Assembly: GCA_023807065.1 (NCBI GenBank)
Contig: JAJJLU010000008.1
Location: 1 to 64,000 of the forward strand
Source of the DNA: Isotricha intestinalis
Lineage: Eukaryota; Ciliophora; Litostomatea; Vestibuliferida; Isotrichidae
Length of the DNA: 64,000 bases
Direction of reading: 5' to 3'
Made by a program: the position numbers and the translations under genes. This document shows, one piece after another, positions 49,716 through 60,058 of this stretch (its first letter is position 1; every line of letters begins with the position of its first letter). The notes below the pieces were generated by a model. That model was given only the letters and a program-made list of their open reading frames with translations. It did not search any database and was not told where the DNA came from.

Positions 49716-51140
49716 ATGTTTTCTCATTTTCTAATATTAAACTTTTTGGTTCTTTTTAGGATAATTTTATCTTATCAAAATTATACGAATACCTATTCTT
49801 CATATATTGAAGATCAAATAGATGAAGCAATTAAATTTGTTATTGTGAAAAACGAAATTTATTGTTTTGGAGAAACATATTCTTATTTAATAAAGCAATT
49901 TAAAAATGAAGCATTAACTAAATTATATGAAAATAAAATGAAAATAAAATCATATTCCTCAAATATATTAAATATAAATGATGAATATTTTGGAGTTGGA
50001 GGTACTGATATAAGATTATTTGAAATTTATTTAATAAATGGAACTTTAATTTATAATTATTCTTTACCTAAATTTTCACAAATGAATTATCCTTCTTCTT
50101 TATCTTTTGCTAAAGATAATTATATAGTTTATTCTTATGTTACAGATTCTTTTTCAGGAAAAGTAATTTTTTTTAATTATTTAAATTTCAAAAAAAGAGA
50201 ATTTGATTTAGATATTACTTGGAGTTCAAGATATATTAATTTAGATTGTAAGTTCTTTTATTCTGCTGAAAATATTTTATGTATATTTTCTCCTGATTCA
50301 AATTTAATTTATTATGAAATTTATTCTATTTTTGGAAGAATAAATCAAACTCAAATATTATATACTCATAATAATAAAAATTATATTAGAACAAATTTTA
50401 TTATTTTAAAAGATATAAATGAAAATTTAATTGAAATTAACTCAGAGATTATAGTTGCTTCAATGGATAGTTATAATACTTTAAATCTTTTTCATTTTCA
50501 AACTACTTTAACAAGAAGAAAAGTTTTTGAAATTGAAAAATTAAATGAAAATGAACTAAGTATGAATTATTTTAACGCCTTAATTAAAATAACTCCTAAA
50601 TTATTTTTAGTTGTTGGAAACTCAAATAATTTATTTTTTTTTTCAAATGATTTAATATATTTAGGAGTCTCATCAAATAATTCAATTGGAGTAAATAAAT
50701 TTAATGACTTTTTCCCTTTTTATAAAGGAGGAAAAACAAACCTTTTAATAACATCAACTTATAACAAATCGAAAGAAGAAATTTTTTCTACTTTTCATGA
50801 ATTTGAATTTGCTTATTGTAAAGATAATTATATGAATATTTCATTAAATGAAAGTTTTAATTTTACAATTGATTCTTTATTAGAATCTCAAGATAATAAT
50901 TTAACTGTTTATATAAAATTTCCTATTATTCCAAATTTAGAAGAAAGTGTTTTTTCTTTTAACTATATAAATAATGAAGAATTAATTAATATTAATCAAA
51001 ATATATATTATAATCTAAAAACAGAGTTTTCTATTTTGATTAATACAGAAAAAAAAATTAAAATAGGTTATGTATTTTTAGAAGCTTTAAATGAAACATT
51101 AATGATTCCTTCAGAATTATGTTATATCTATATAAATTAA
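49716..51140 (+). CDS. Secreted or lumenal strand-rich orphan
   Basis: 474 residues. A signal peptide covers residues 1-19 (MFSHFLILNFLVLFRIILS), and no further membrane helix is present. Sequence after it is rich in Tyr, Phe and Asn with regular short strands ending in N-G or D turns, like a propeller (for example IVKNEIYCFGETYSYLIKQF, GTDIRLFEIYLINGTLIYNY). Several N-x-S/T sites suggest glycosylation. Only a handful of cysteines. I do not recognise the family. It may be an ectodomain-like or extracellular matrix protein; the function is unknown. Confidence 0.6.
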   Translation: MFSHFLILNFLVLFRIILSYQNYTNTYSSYIEDQIDEAIKFVIVKNEIYCFGETYSYLIKQFKNEALTKLYENKMKIKSYSSNILNINDEYFGVGGTDIRLFEIYLINGTLIYNYSLPKFSQMNYPSSLSFAKDNYIVYSYVTDSFSGKVIFFNYLNFKKREFDLDITWSSRYINLDCKFFYSAENILCIFSPDSNLIYYEIYSIFGRINQTQILYTHNNKNYIRTNFIILKDINENLIEINSEIIVASMDSYNTLNLFHFQTTLTRRKVFEIEKLNENELSMNYFNALIKITPKLFLVVGNSNNLFFFSNDLIYLGVSSNNSIGVNKFNDFFPFYKGGKTNLLITSTYNKSKEEIFSTFHEFEFAYCKDNYMNISLNESFNFTIDSLLESQDNNLTVYIKFPIIPNLEESVFSFNYINNEELININQNIYYNLKTEFSILINTEKKIKIGYVFLEALNETLMIPSELCYIYIN

Positions 51141-51620
51141 TTGTAAAATTCAACATTTAATATAGAAGTAATGTATTCATATATTTATAATTATTGTTTA
51201 TAAATATATAACTAAATTTTAATATAAACTAAATTTTAATATAAACTAAATATATTTTTTTGGGAATCAGATTACTAAAGCTCTTTTTTTCATAAATAAT
51301 AATGATATGTAGTAACTTGCCTTTAATTATATAAAAATCTTAAATATAATTCAATAATAAGTTACATTTCATGTTTAGTTTGTTTACATCAAAATTACAT
51401 ATCTTTGTAACTTGACAAGATTAAAACTAAAAATTCTCAATAAAAAAAGCCTTATTTTCATCATATTCCCATTATTTAAAACTATTCAATAAATAAAATA
51501 TAAAAAAGCATAATTTTAATAATAAAATTCTAATGATTGGAAAAATAAATAATTTAAAAAATAATATAAATTTATCAAGTGAAATTAAATATAAATTAAA
51601 TTTTAAAAAGACAAAACCAA
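51141..51620. other. Intergenic with short tandem repeat
   Basis: About 480 bases. Near 51210-51252 a 17-base AT-rich unit (AACTAAATTTTAATATA) is repeated nearly three times, the last copy truncated. The rest has no frame or RNA-like patch. It should hold the promoter of the zinc-cluster kinase gene. Confidence 0.5.
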
Positions 51621-54098
51621 ATGAAAAGAAATTTTAGTACAAATGATATTAAAGAATCATTAGAAAATGAAATCAAAAATATATACATAAATGAATTTAA
51701 TGATTTATTCTCAAACATTTTAAAATATACAAGTGGAAAATTTTTATCATATCTTTGTAAAAGAGTAAAATTAACAATAGATTCAAAATTTAACGAACCT
51801 CAAGCAAAACCAATAATAACTAAAATAGAAAATTATATTATAGAAGAATACTATAATTCCCAATATAAAATTGCAAAAGATAATTTAAATTTAATAAAAG
51901 ATGAACCAACTTCATTAAGAAAAAATTATATTTTTAACGGACAAAACTTCATTAAACATTGTTCTTTATGTGAAAATGCTTTACATACATGTGGAAAAAA
52001 ATTTTACTCGAATGAAAGTTTTATTAAAAATTCAAATGATTTAATGCTAATTTGTATAGAATGTAATAAAGTATATAAATATGATATGATTAAAATGAAT
52101 TGTGATAAATGTCATGATGATTATTATACTAAATTTAATAATAATAAAAATAATAAATATCAACCTGCTACATGGTCAAAATATCATTGTAATATTGTAA
52201 TTAATGATAAAATTAAATGTCATTATTGTCATGATTGTCTTTTTATTGATCCTGCAATTCCAAATATATTAAAATGCTTTAAATGTAAATATTTAACTGA
52301 AGTTTCTAAATTAAAATTTAAATGCCTTTTATGTAAAAAAGAATTTTCTTCAGAAGCTAAAGTTTATAATCCTTTAGAATTTAAAATGATTAAAATGTCA
52401 GTGAAAGATACATTAATTAATAAAATTAAAGCTATACCAAATAATGATAAAAATAATTGTGAAATTGATTTTAAATGTAATTGTAAAATTGATTATAATA
52501 AATGTAAGTTTTATCATAAAAGAAATTGTAGAGGAATATTATTAAAAGGTAAAATGAATAAAAAAGATATAATAGTTTGCTCTAATTGTCATTCTTTAAA
52601 TTACTATGAAAATTATGTTTGGATGTGTCCTGTTTGTGAAAATAGAACTGGAATAAATAATAAAAATAAAATTAATGAAAAGGGAAGATTATCAAATAGA
52701 ACTCCAAATAAAACTGAAAGAAAAAGAGAAAGAAGTATTATTTATAATAGTGGTCAAAAAAATTATGATTGTTATGTAAATGATAATGATTTTATTGAAA
52801 AAAAAGTAACTTGTAAAAAAATTAATATTGATTATGGAATTGAAAGAAAAAAAAGTAATGAATGTTTAAATAAAATTCCAAAACCTAAAAACAGAAATTC
52901 ATCTCAGAAAAATATTTTTTACTCTGAAAATAAAGAAAATAATAAAAATCAAGTTAATATTAAAGTAATTCAAAATATAGTAAATAATGACAATAATAAT
53001 GAAATTATAAGAATGGTAAAACAGCAATTAATTACTAAATTTGATGATGAAATTCAAGACATTCAAAAAAGTAAAAACAATAAAAAAACCAAAATTTCTC
53101 CTCCAAAAAAAGTTCAATTTTCAAATTCTCCTGATATTCCTGAAAAAGAAATAGAAAAAATGAATAATAAAATAAATAATAATATTAACGATGATCCTAA
53201 TTTAAAAAGTCAAAATGCTATTCAAACAATAAGAAAAAAAGATTATACTTTTAATATAGATGAATATGAAATAAAGGAAAAAATTGGTGAAGGTTCCTTT
53301 GGTCAAATATATAAAGTATTAAAAGATAATAAATATTATGCTTTAAAAAAATTAATAGGAACAAATGAATATGATTTTGAAGCTTTACAGCATGAAAATG
53401 ATATATTAAGAAGTATATCATCTTCAAAAAATTTAAGTGTAATTAACATATATGGTATGCAAAGTAAAAAATTAGATAAAACAACGAAAGTTTTATATAT
53501 ATTAATGGAATTAGCAGAAAGTGATTGGGAAAAAGAAATAAGAAAAAAGTTTTTAAAAAAAGACTATTATAAAGAAAATGAGTTAATATCAATAATAAAA
53601 ATATTAATAAAATCATTTTCAGAATTACAAAAAGAAAAAATATCTCATAGAGATATAAAACCTCAAAATATATTAATATGTAAAAATCATACTTTTAAAA
53701 TAGCAGATTTTGGAGAAGCAAAAGAATTACAAAGAAAAGGTAAAATAACAAGAATTCAAACAATAAGAGGAACTGAAATATATATGAGTCCTTTATTATA
53801 TTCTGCAATTCAAATTGAAAGAGATGCTATTGAAACTAAGCATAATACTTATAAAAGTGATGTCTTTTCTCTTGGTTTATGCTTACTTTATGCTGCTACT
53901 TTAAATTTTAATTTATTAATTGAAATCAGAAATATTTTTGATATGAAAATTTTAGAAAAAATTGTTCGAAAAATTATTGGGAATAGATATAGTGAAAAGT
54001 TAATTTTACTTATTTTAAATATGATTGAAGTTAATGAAGATAAAAGAATGGATTTTATTGAATTGGAAAATTATTTGGTTAAAAATGTTTTGGAATAA
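51621..54098 (+). CDS. Cys-rich zinc-cluster protein kinase
   Basis: 825 residues. Residues 1-95 are helical. Residues about 110-345 hold at least six Cys-x2-Cys pairs (CSLC, CIEC, CDKC, CHYC, CFKC, CLLC, CSNC, CPVC), with His residues (CHDDYY, CHDC, HKRNC), enough for several zinc ribbons or RING-like folds. A basic Asn-rich linker follows. The kinase domain runs from about 548 to 822: IGEGSFGQIYKV, YALKK lysine, HRDIKPQNIL with the catalytic Asp, ADFGEAKE, and RGTEIYMSPLL. The RGTxxYMSP loop is like STE/NEK-type kinases. All core residues are present. The Zn-cluster part may bind ubiquitin, RNA or protein; it is not assigned. Confidence 0.8.
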   Translation: MKRNFSTNDIKESLENEIKNIYINEFNDLFSNILKYTSGKFLSYLCKRVKLTIDSKFNEPQAKPIITKIENYIIEEYYNSQYKIAKDNLNLIKDEPTSLRKNYIFNGQNFIKHCSLCENALHTCGKKFYSNESFIKNSNDLMLICIECNKVYKYDMIKMNCDKCHDDYYTKFNNNKNNKYQPATWSKYHCNIVINDKIKCHYCHDCLFIDPAIPNILKCFKCKYLTEVSKLKFKCLLCKKEFSSEAKVYNPLEFKMIKMSVKDTLINKIKAIPNNDKNNCEIDFKCNCKIDYNKCKFYHKRNCRGILLKGKMNKKDIIVCSNCHSLNYYENYVWMCPVCENRTGINNKNKINEKGRLSNRTPNKTERKRERSIIYNSGQKNYDCYVNDNDFIEKKVTCKKINIDYGIERKKSNECLNKIPKPKNRNSSQKNIFYSENKENNKNQVNIKVIQNIVNNDNNNEIIRMVKQQLITKFDDEIQDIQKSKNNKKTKISPPKKVQFSNSPDIPEKEIEKMNNKINNNINDDPNLKSQNAIQTIRKKDYTFNIDEYEIKEKIGEGSFGQIYKVLKDNKYYALKKLIGTNEYDFEALQHENDILRSISSSKNLSVINIYGMQSKKLDKTTKVLYILMELAESDWEKEIRKKFLKKDYYKENELISIIKILIKSFSELQKEKISHRDIKPQNILICKNHTFKIADFGEAKELQRKGKITRIQTIRGTEIYMSPLLYSAIQIERDAIETKHNTYKSDVFSLGLCLLYAATLNFNLLIEIRNIFDMKILEKIVRKIIGNRYSEKLILLILNMIEVNEDKRMDFIELENYLVKNVLE

Positions 54099-54603
54099 GT
54101 TTTTGATTTCTTTTTTCTGAATGCTTTTAATTTTTTTAGATTTTTTTGAGTTTTTTGTACATATATTTTTTAAATTTATTATTGTTCAGAATTAAATTGA
54201 TAATTTTGTTTTTATTTCATATTTAAAAATTAATTTGTTTTTCATATATTTATTTTTACTTTTATTAATTTATTTTTTGATTTAATTCTGGTAATTATTT
54301 ATGTTATATAATAGAATTGATTTAAAATATTCAATTTAAAGTGATTTAACAATAAAAAAAATATTAATTTAAAATAACTAAATAAATTAGCAATATGTTT
54401 TTTATTTAATATAATAATTTTCTTCTTTAAAAGAATATTTCTTTTTTATTTTCATATTCCCTTATTTTATTATTTATTATTGTAATTTTTCATAATAATG
54501 AATGTATTTAAAAGGAAAAAGATTATAAATATATTAACTATTAAGAAATATGTTAATTGCATTTTTTATTATATAATTATTTTTCCAAAAAATTAATTAT
54601 TTA
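54099..54603. other. Convergent intergenic region, no gene seen
   Basis: About 505 bases between two convergent 3' ends. T-rich on the plus strand just after the kinase stop, with no open frame, repeat or RNA candidate. Confidence 0.5.
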
Positions 54604-55293
54604 TTATTCAGTAATTATTAATTCATTAATAGAAATTGAAGGATTATAATTACTATGATTATTTTTTGACCTTTCTTTGATTTTCTTTTTCATTTTTTTA
54701 TTTTCAATTATTTTCATATCAAAAGAATGATTTTTTATATAAGAAGCTTTAATGACTGCAGGCATTGGAATAGGGCATTTTTCCTTTGAAATAGGATAAA
54801 TATCTTTTAAATTTTGAATAATTTTTTCTAATTCCACAATTTTATTTTTCGATTCATTTAATTCATTTTTTAATTTCATATTTTCTTCTCTTAACATTTC
54901 AATTTCAATTTCGTTATTTTCGAATTTATTTTCTTCTTTTTCATATATATTATTTTCTAAAGGAAAAATAAAAGCAGATGTTGATATTTCTTTTAAAAAA
55001 TCTGAATTTCTTTCTTTTGAATAATTTCTTTCACTTTGATTTGTTGAACTAGTATTTATTTTTTTCATTTTTTTTAAACTTTTTGTTTTATTTACATTAT
55101 TATTTCCTTTTTTCATCGTTAAACTCATATTTTTTGAGTTATTTTCATTTTTATTTGATCCCAAGTTTATTTTACTTAATTTTTCATTAATATATGTTTG
55201 AATAGTTAAATTAGATTTGAATTCGGGAAAAACATCTTCTAAATTTTTTTGTCTTTTATTTATTTGTTTAAATCTTGATGAAATATTTTTCAT
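54604..55293 (-). CDS. Short coiled-coil orphan
   Basis: 229 residues, with no membrane or signal sequence. Residues 115-165 form a strong coiled coil (ENNEIEIEMLREENMKLKNE and on to LEKIIQNL). The C-terminus has a basic patch (KKMKKKIKERSK) and a short conserved-looking PISKEKCPIPMPAVIKASY before it. The N-terminus is basic and Asn-rich. I do not recognise it; it could be cytoskeletal. Confidence 0.5.
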   Translation of the reverse strand: MKNISSRFKQINKRQKNLEDVFPEFKSNLTIQTYINEKLSKINLGSNKNENNSKNMSLTMKKGNNNVNKTKSLKKMKKINTSSTNQSERNYSKERNSDFLKEISTSAFIFPLENNIYEKEENKFENNEIEIEMLREENMKLKNELNESKNKIVELEKIIQNLKDIYPISKEKCPIPMPAVIKASYIKNHSFDMKIIENKKMKKKIKERSKNNHSNYNPSISINELIITE

Positions 55294-55408
55294 ATTTGAT
55301 TTACTTTATTTTTTTTATTTTGAAAAAAAATAAATTAAAAAAATAGTTTGATAGAACGGTTTGTGAAAAATTAGAAAATTTTATTTACTAAGATATATAA
55401 AACAAAAA

Positions 55409-56731
55409 TTATCCCAAAATTCTCTTTTCATCTGATGTAGCAAATATTGTAGGATTGATAAAACCAGTATTCTTTAAAATTCTTTTAAACCAACAAAACA
55501 AACAAAATTCAAAAATAATAATTGGTAAAGTAAGTTTAACTATAAAAATAAAATAAAAGTTATTATCCCAACTGATGAAAATATAAGGACAAAGAGAAAT
55601 TGAAGATAAAAGAAGTAAAATTATTAATCTTATAAGAGACCTGAAAACAGTAGTATTATTCCATTTAGCATCTTTTGTAATTGTAATTGAATTTCCATTA
55701 TTTTCATCATCATCAAATTTATCTTGTGAAAAATTAAAATCAATCCAATTTTTTTTATGTCCTTTAAAAAAAAAAAATAATTCAATTTTTATTGCAAAAA
55801 TACAAAAAAAATTAGCGATAAAAACTCCCATTAATGTGAAACTCCCTTTTTTATAATGATTTTCTCCTTTTTCATTTATTAGAAACATTACTTTTCCACT
55901 ATTATACACTTTACATCCTTCTAATTTATCATTAATATTACTTTTACTCTTTAAAACAGTAAAATAAACAACAAATAAAATCCCAAATAAAAAAAAATAT
56001 AATAAAAAATAAATGTATAATTTATATTTAATAATTTGATATAATTCACGACCATCTTGCAAATCAGGATTTAAACCATAATAAACTAAAAAATAAAGTG
56101 CCAAACCACAAATTATACTAAAAATAACTTGACTAAAATAATTAGAAGCACTTATTATTGTTGAAGTACATAAACAAACGATTAAAATAATATCAAAAAT
56201 TAATAAAAAGATTTTAAATTTTTCATTTACTTTTGGTTTACTAATATGATAAATTTTCCATAAACTTAAATAAAAAGGAACTATTACTAATGTATCAGTT
56301 GAAGGATTTCCATAACCTAAACTGCAAAAAAATATTTTAATATCTTTATTATTAAATAATCCATTTTCTTTATCTAGATAAGGGGTTGATGATTGAAAAA
56401 AAAATTTCATTAATGATGATAAATAATAACAAACTGATACTATAGAAAAAAGAAGGAAACTTTTATAAACATTTGTAAAATTAAATACTATTATTATTAT
56501 GAGACAAGTCATACCAATATTATTTCCATAATTAAAATATAATATTATTTTATTAATAGTTTCTTTTTGTGTAAATCTTTTTTGCATATAATCAATTATA
56601 TTCACATCAAAGTCCTTAAATGAATTTAAAAAAATTTTATAACAGATAGAACTTATTATTATTAATAATAACATTGAAATAATTACTATATAATTTCTTT
56701 TTTTTTTCTGTGGCCGAATGAAAGTATTCAT
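55409..56731 (-). CDS. PAP2-like membrane protein lacking catalytic residues
   Basis: 440 residues, with about nine hydrophobic helices beginning at 13-32. The layout follows PAP2/sphingosine-1-phosphate phosphatase membrane enzymes. The three signature motifs can be placed but are all altered: K-x6-R-P reads K109-x6-T116-P117, PSGH reads PSTD (143-146), and SR-x5-H-x3-D reads S190-T191-x5-N197-x3-Q201. The catalytic His of motif 3, the His of motif 2, the Arg residues and the Asp are therefore replaced. Spacing is otherwise normal. A lipid-binding or scramblase-like role instead of a phosphatase role is inference. An extra charged loop and helices follow residue 220. Confidence 0.65.
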   Translation of the reverse strand: MNTFIRPQKKKRNYIVIISMLLLIIISSICYKIFLNSFKDFDVNIIDYMQKRFTQKETINKIILYFNYGNNIGMTCLIIIIVFNFTNVYKSFLLFSIVSVCYYLSSLMKFFFQSSTPYLDKENGLFNNKDIKIFFCSLGYGNPSTDTLVIVPFYLSLWKIYHISKPKVNEKFKIFLLIFDIILIVCLCTSTIISASNYFSQVIFSIICGLALYFLVYYGLNPDLQDGRELYQIIKYKLYIYFLLYFFLFGILFVVYFTVLKSKSNINDKLEGCKVYNSGKVMFLINEKGENHYKKGSFTLMGVFIANFFCIFAIKIELFFFFKGHKKNWIDFNFSQDKFDDDENNGNSITITKDAKWNNTTVFRSLIRLIILLLLSSISLCPYIFISWDNNFYFIFIVKLTLPIIIFEFCLFCWFKRILKNTGFINPTIFATSDEKRILG

Positions 56732-56846
56732 TTAAATAATAAAATCAAATAAAAAATAATTTTTTAAAATTAATAAAAAACTTATCAACAATTTTATTAT
56801 TTATTATTTACCAAACACCAAAAATTTATATATTATACACATTTAT

Positions 56847-57995
56847 TTATTTAGAATTTCTCTCTAACAATAAAGTTTCTAAATTAAATTTTTTTCTAAC
56901 TCTATCACTAGCTAAATCAAAAGGAGTTCTTCCTTCTTTATTTTTAATTAACAAATCAGCATTATTATCTAATAATAATTCAATTATTTCTATATTATTT
57001 TCTACCATTGCAATATGTAAAGCAGTATCACCATTATTATTTTGATAATTTATATCACATTTTTTATCTAAAAAATATTGAACAAAATCAATTAAATGTC
57101 TTTTAACTGCTATTTGTAAATTATTATTTCCATTTTCATCATTTATTTTTCCTAAGGTTATTAAATATGGTTTTTCTTCTTCATCTTTAAAAGAAATTTC
57201 TTCATAATTATTCAATTTTCTAATCGGTCCTCCAGAATAATTTAAAAAGCATTTTCTTTTTATTTCTGGAGTGATTTTTATTGTAAATTCTTTTCCATTT
57301 GAATTTTTTATTATATTTTTAATTTTAAAATCTTTAACTTTTTTATATATAGTTTGTGTTTCACTTTCATTATTAAAAGAATTATTATTACTTAAATTAG
57401 AATTATTTATATTATTTAATGAACTTTTTTGTTCAATTTCTTTTAAAAAAACTGCATTATGATATAATCTAGAATAAACATTTTCAATATTTAATTTTAT
57501 TTTTGGTAATTGGAAATTTTCTTTTCTTATAATAATATCACTCATACATTTATTTAAAGTTCTTGAAAAATCTATTATTCTTTGTTGATTCATTGATTTA
57601 TAATATTTTTCAACTTGTTCATCTATTGTACTTTTCATTTTTTTTCTAAACATTCTATTTTTTTCTTTTAGAAAATTCCATTTTTTATTTTTTTCATTTT
57701 TATATTCATTGATATTTCTTTTTATTTTTTCTAACATAAGTGCTTTTTCTCTTTTAAAATATAATAAATTTGTTAATGGATCTGAGCTTGATTTATTCAT
57801 ATTATTTTTAATTGTATTTAAATTTTTTTTAACATGAATTTTCTTTCCAAAGATTCTTTCAATAAATTTATTTGATACTGAAGAATATAAAATTTTGTTA
57901 ACTTTTTTGTTTAAATCATCTACAAAATTTAGTAAATTTTTGCTTGGAATTTTTGCAACACTTTTAGAAGATAATGGTCTTATTTTATTTAACAT
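56847..57995 (-). CDS. Ankyrin-repeat protein
   Basis: 382 residues from the ATG at 57995. The same frame is open for 29 more codons upstream but without an ATG before the next stop, so either the ATG at 57995 is right or an upstream exon exists. Residues 1-250 are Lys/Asn-rich and basic-helical with no known domain. The C-terminus holds about three ankyrin repeats: GNNNLQIAVKRHLIDFVQYF, GDTALHIAMVENNIEIIELL and GRTPFDLASDRVRKKF. Ankyrin repeats bind partner proteins; the partner is unknown. It lies upstream of and on the same strand as the PAP2-like gene, 115 bases apart. Confidence 0.7.
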   Translation of the reverse strand: MLNKIRPLSSKSVAKIPSKNLLNFVDDLNKKVNKILYSSVSNKFIERIFGKKIHVKKNLNTIKNNMNKSSSDPLTNLLYFKREKALMLEKIKRNINEYKNEKNKKWNFLKEKNRMFRKKMKSTIDEQVEKYYKSMNQQRIIDFSRTLNKCMSDIIIRKENFQLPKIKLNIENVYSRLYHNAVFLKEIEQKSSLNNINNSNLSNNNSFNNESETQTIYKKVKDFKIKNIIKNSNGKEFTIKITPEIKRKCFLNYSGGPIRKLNNYEEISFKDEEEKPYLITLGKINDENGNNNLQIAVKRHLIDFVQYFLDKKCDINYQNNNGDTALHIAMVENNIEIIELLLDNNADLLIKNKEGRTPFDLASDRVRKKFNLETLLLERNSK

Positions 57996-58082
57996 ATGAT
58001 TATCATCATTATCTATTAATTGCTTTTCAAATTCTGTTATATTTTTTTTTTTGTTTAAATATGGTTCTATATTCAGTTTCAA

Positions 58083-58396
58083 TTCTTTTATTTATTTATT
58101 TTTTTAGAAATTAATCATTAATTAAAATATTTAATTCCAAATATTAAAATTATTTTCAAATTATGATTAATTTTTTTAGTTTTTAATTATTTAAAAAAAT
58201 TTTTACTCTTTTACATTCAACCTTTTAGAAATCATTTAAAAGTTATTTTATTTAACTATTTATGGATATTTCAAAACATTTATTTAATCATATCTACATT
58301 CGACAATGAAAATAATTAAATATTTGATTTATAATATATTTTATATTAATTAATATATCCAAAAAACATATTTTCCATATTTCCCAATAAAATATT
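58083..58396. other. Short intergenic region, no gene seen
   Basis: About 310 bases upstream of the ankyrin gene and downstream of the next minus-strand gene. It may hold an upstream exon or promoter of the ankyrin gene, but I could not identify an ATG plus splice pair that fits. Confidence 0.35.
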
Positions 58397-59578
58397 TTAT
58401 CCTAAAGAAGAAACAGCTCTAATTTTCTTTTTAATGAACTTAGGATCAATATTATTTTTATACATTTCTTCTTTTGTATTTTTATCATTTTGAATATTAA
58501 AATTAACAAGAGCATTAGAATTAGCAAATGGATTTCCATTCATAACAATTTTTCTTCCTTTTAAATATTTAGAATTTTCAATTTCAACATCTAATAAATT
58601 TCTTCCTTTAACACACATTTTTTTAAAATCAGTCATAGTATCATTCATTTCTCTAGTAATAGAATAAAAAGTTTTATAAGGAATTTTAGTTTTTAAATAA
58701 TTATTTTTTTTATAAAATCCAAAATCAGTTTTATAAAACATTTCAGGATTTCTAATAGTTTCTTTAACTTCTTTTTTATTTATATAAAAATTCCAAATTG
58801 GACTTTTTTCACTTCCATCATTTAAATAATGAATATCAGTATCTCTTAAAGTAACAAACCATTTATATATTGGATCTGGAAAAGAATGTTGAACTTCTTT
58901 AAAATATGAATCTTGAATTTCTTTTTTTGTTCTATATTCTTCATTTTGGGTTATTAATAATTTACTTATTGGTCTTTTTATTTTTTGAGATATATTTTTT
59001 GTTATTTTTTCTTTTTTTGAATCTTCTATTTTTTTCTTATTTAAAACTTCTTCTTGAAATTGTAATTCATGTTCAATTTCTGTTTTTAAAGTTTTATTTT
59101 CTTTATTATCTATATCTTCTGTTAGTTCTTTATCTATAAATAGTTTTTTATTTTTTTTCTTAAAATTTGATCTTTCTTCTGAATTTTCCAAATTTATTTC
59201 TTTAAATCTTTTATAAATTCCACTTAATTCATCATGTTCAATTATTCTTCTATTGCTTTGATTACTCATCACTTTTACTAAATTATTTTTTTTAATACTA
59301 TTATCAGTTTTATCAACTCTAGATTGACTTAATCTTTGAGCCATTTTAAAAATTGATTTTCTATTTGTAGGTTGTTTTCTAACAATTACATTTTTTGAAT
59401 TTTTTTTACCTATTACAACTGAATGACCATTAAATTCATCTGTAAAATATAAGTTTGGATCTGTAAATATTTGTTCTATATATTTTTTCTTATCTTTATG
59501 TTCTTCTAAATTTATTTTATGAAGGATTAATTGTTTGCTTAAAGGAAATTGAAATGGATGATTTCTTTCTGTATTCAT
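58397..59578 (-). CDS. Charged orphan protein with an ordered C-terminal half
   Basis: 393 residues. The middle (120-215) is Lys/Glu-rich and likely coiled coil. Residues 225-345 look folded and rich in aromatics: SFPDPIYKWFVTLRDTDIHY, EKSPIWNFYINKKEV and KGRNLLDVEIENSKYLKGRK. I do not recognise a domain. The steady open frame, clean ATG and TAA, and ordered core support a real gene. It is divergent from TAF10, with 111 bases between the starts. Confidence 0.55.
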   Translation of the reverse strand: MNTERNHPFQFPLSKQLILHKINLEEHKDKKKYIEQIFTDPNLYFTDEFNGHSVVIGKKNSKNVIVRKQPTNRKSIFKMAQRLSQSRVDKTDNSIKKNNLVKVMSNQSNRRIIEHDELSGIYKRFKEINLENSEERSNFKKKNKKLFIDKELTEDIDNKENKTLKTEIEHELQFQEEVLNKKKIEDSKKEKITKNISQKIKRPISKLLITQNEEYRTKKEIQDSYFKEVQHSFPDPIYKWFVTLRDTDIHYLNDGSEKSPIWNFYINKKEVKETIRNPEMFYKTDFGFYKKNNYLKTKIPYKTFYSITREMNDTMTDFKKMCVKGRNLLDVEIENSKYLKGRKIVMNGNPFANSNALVNFNIQNDKNTKEEMYKNNIDPKFIKKKIRAVSSLG

Positions 59579-59689
59579 TAAATTAGTTATATAAATAATA
59601 AATTGAATATTTAATATTATTAAATATTTTGTTTATTTTTATTTATTATACTCTAATTATTTATATTATCAAAAAATATTTTTTAAAAA

Positions 59690-60058
59690 ATGGAAAATAA
59701 AATTCCTTCTAATTTCTCTTCTTTAAATAATGATGTTATTCCTGATGAAAAATTTTTAGAAGAAATTGAAAAATATAATCCTAAATTATCAGAAGATATA
59801 ATTAGACAAATTTGTGATGAAAAAGGTTTAATAACATCTGATCCAAGATTATATAGAATTATTGCAATTGCTGCACAAGAATTTTTAGAAGATATTTTAA
59901 CTGGAACTGCAGAAAGTATAAATTGTAAAAAGAAAAATAATAAATTTTTAGAATGGAAAGAATTAGCTGAAATTTTAAAAGAAAAAGGAATTAATACAAA
60001 TAGAACTCAATTCTATTGTGATAATTTAAATGTGAATTTGGATAAACAAACAAAATAA
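59690..60058 (+). CDS. TAF10: TAF10, TFIID/SAGA histone-fold subunit
   Basis: 122 residues. Nearly the whole protein is the TAF10 histone fold: FLEEIEKYNPKLSEDIIRQI, then the family mark SDPRLYRIIAIAAQEFLEDI, then a basic loop and FLEWKELAEILKEKGINTNR matching the last helix (T/LxxEDL-x2-AL-x-EYGIN). TAF10 pairs with TAF3 or TAF8 in TFIID and with SUPT7L in SAGA. The protein is small because the disordered N-terminus of animal TAF10 is absent. A TAF4-like gene lies 15 kb away, giving two possible TFIID subunits in this window. Confidence 0.85.
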   Translation: MENKIPSNFSSLNNDVIPDEKFLEEIEKYNPKLSEDIIRQICDEKGLITSDPRLYRIIAIAAQEFLEDILTGTAESINCKKKNNKFLEWKELAEILKEKGINTNRTQFYCDNLNVNLDKQTK

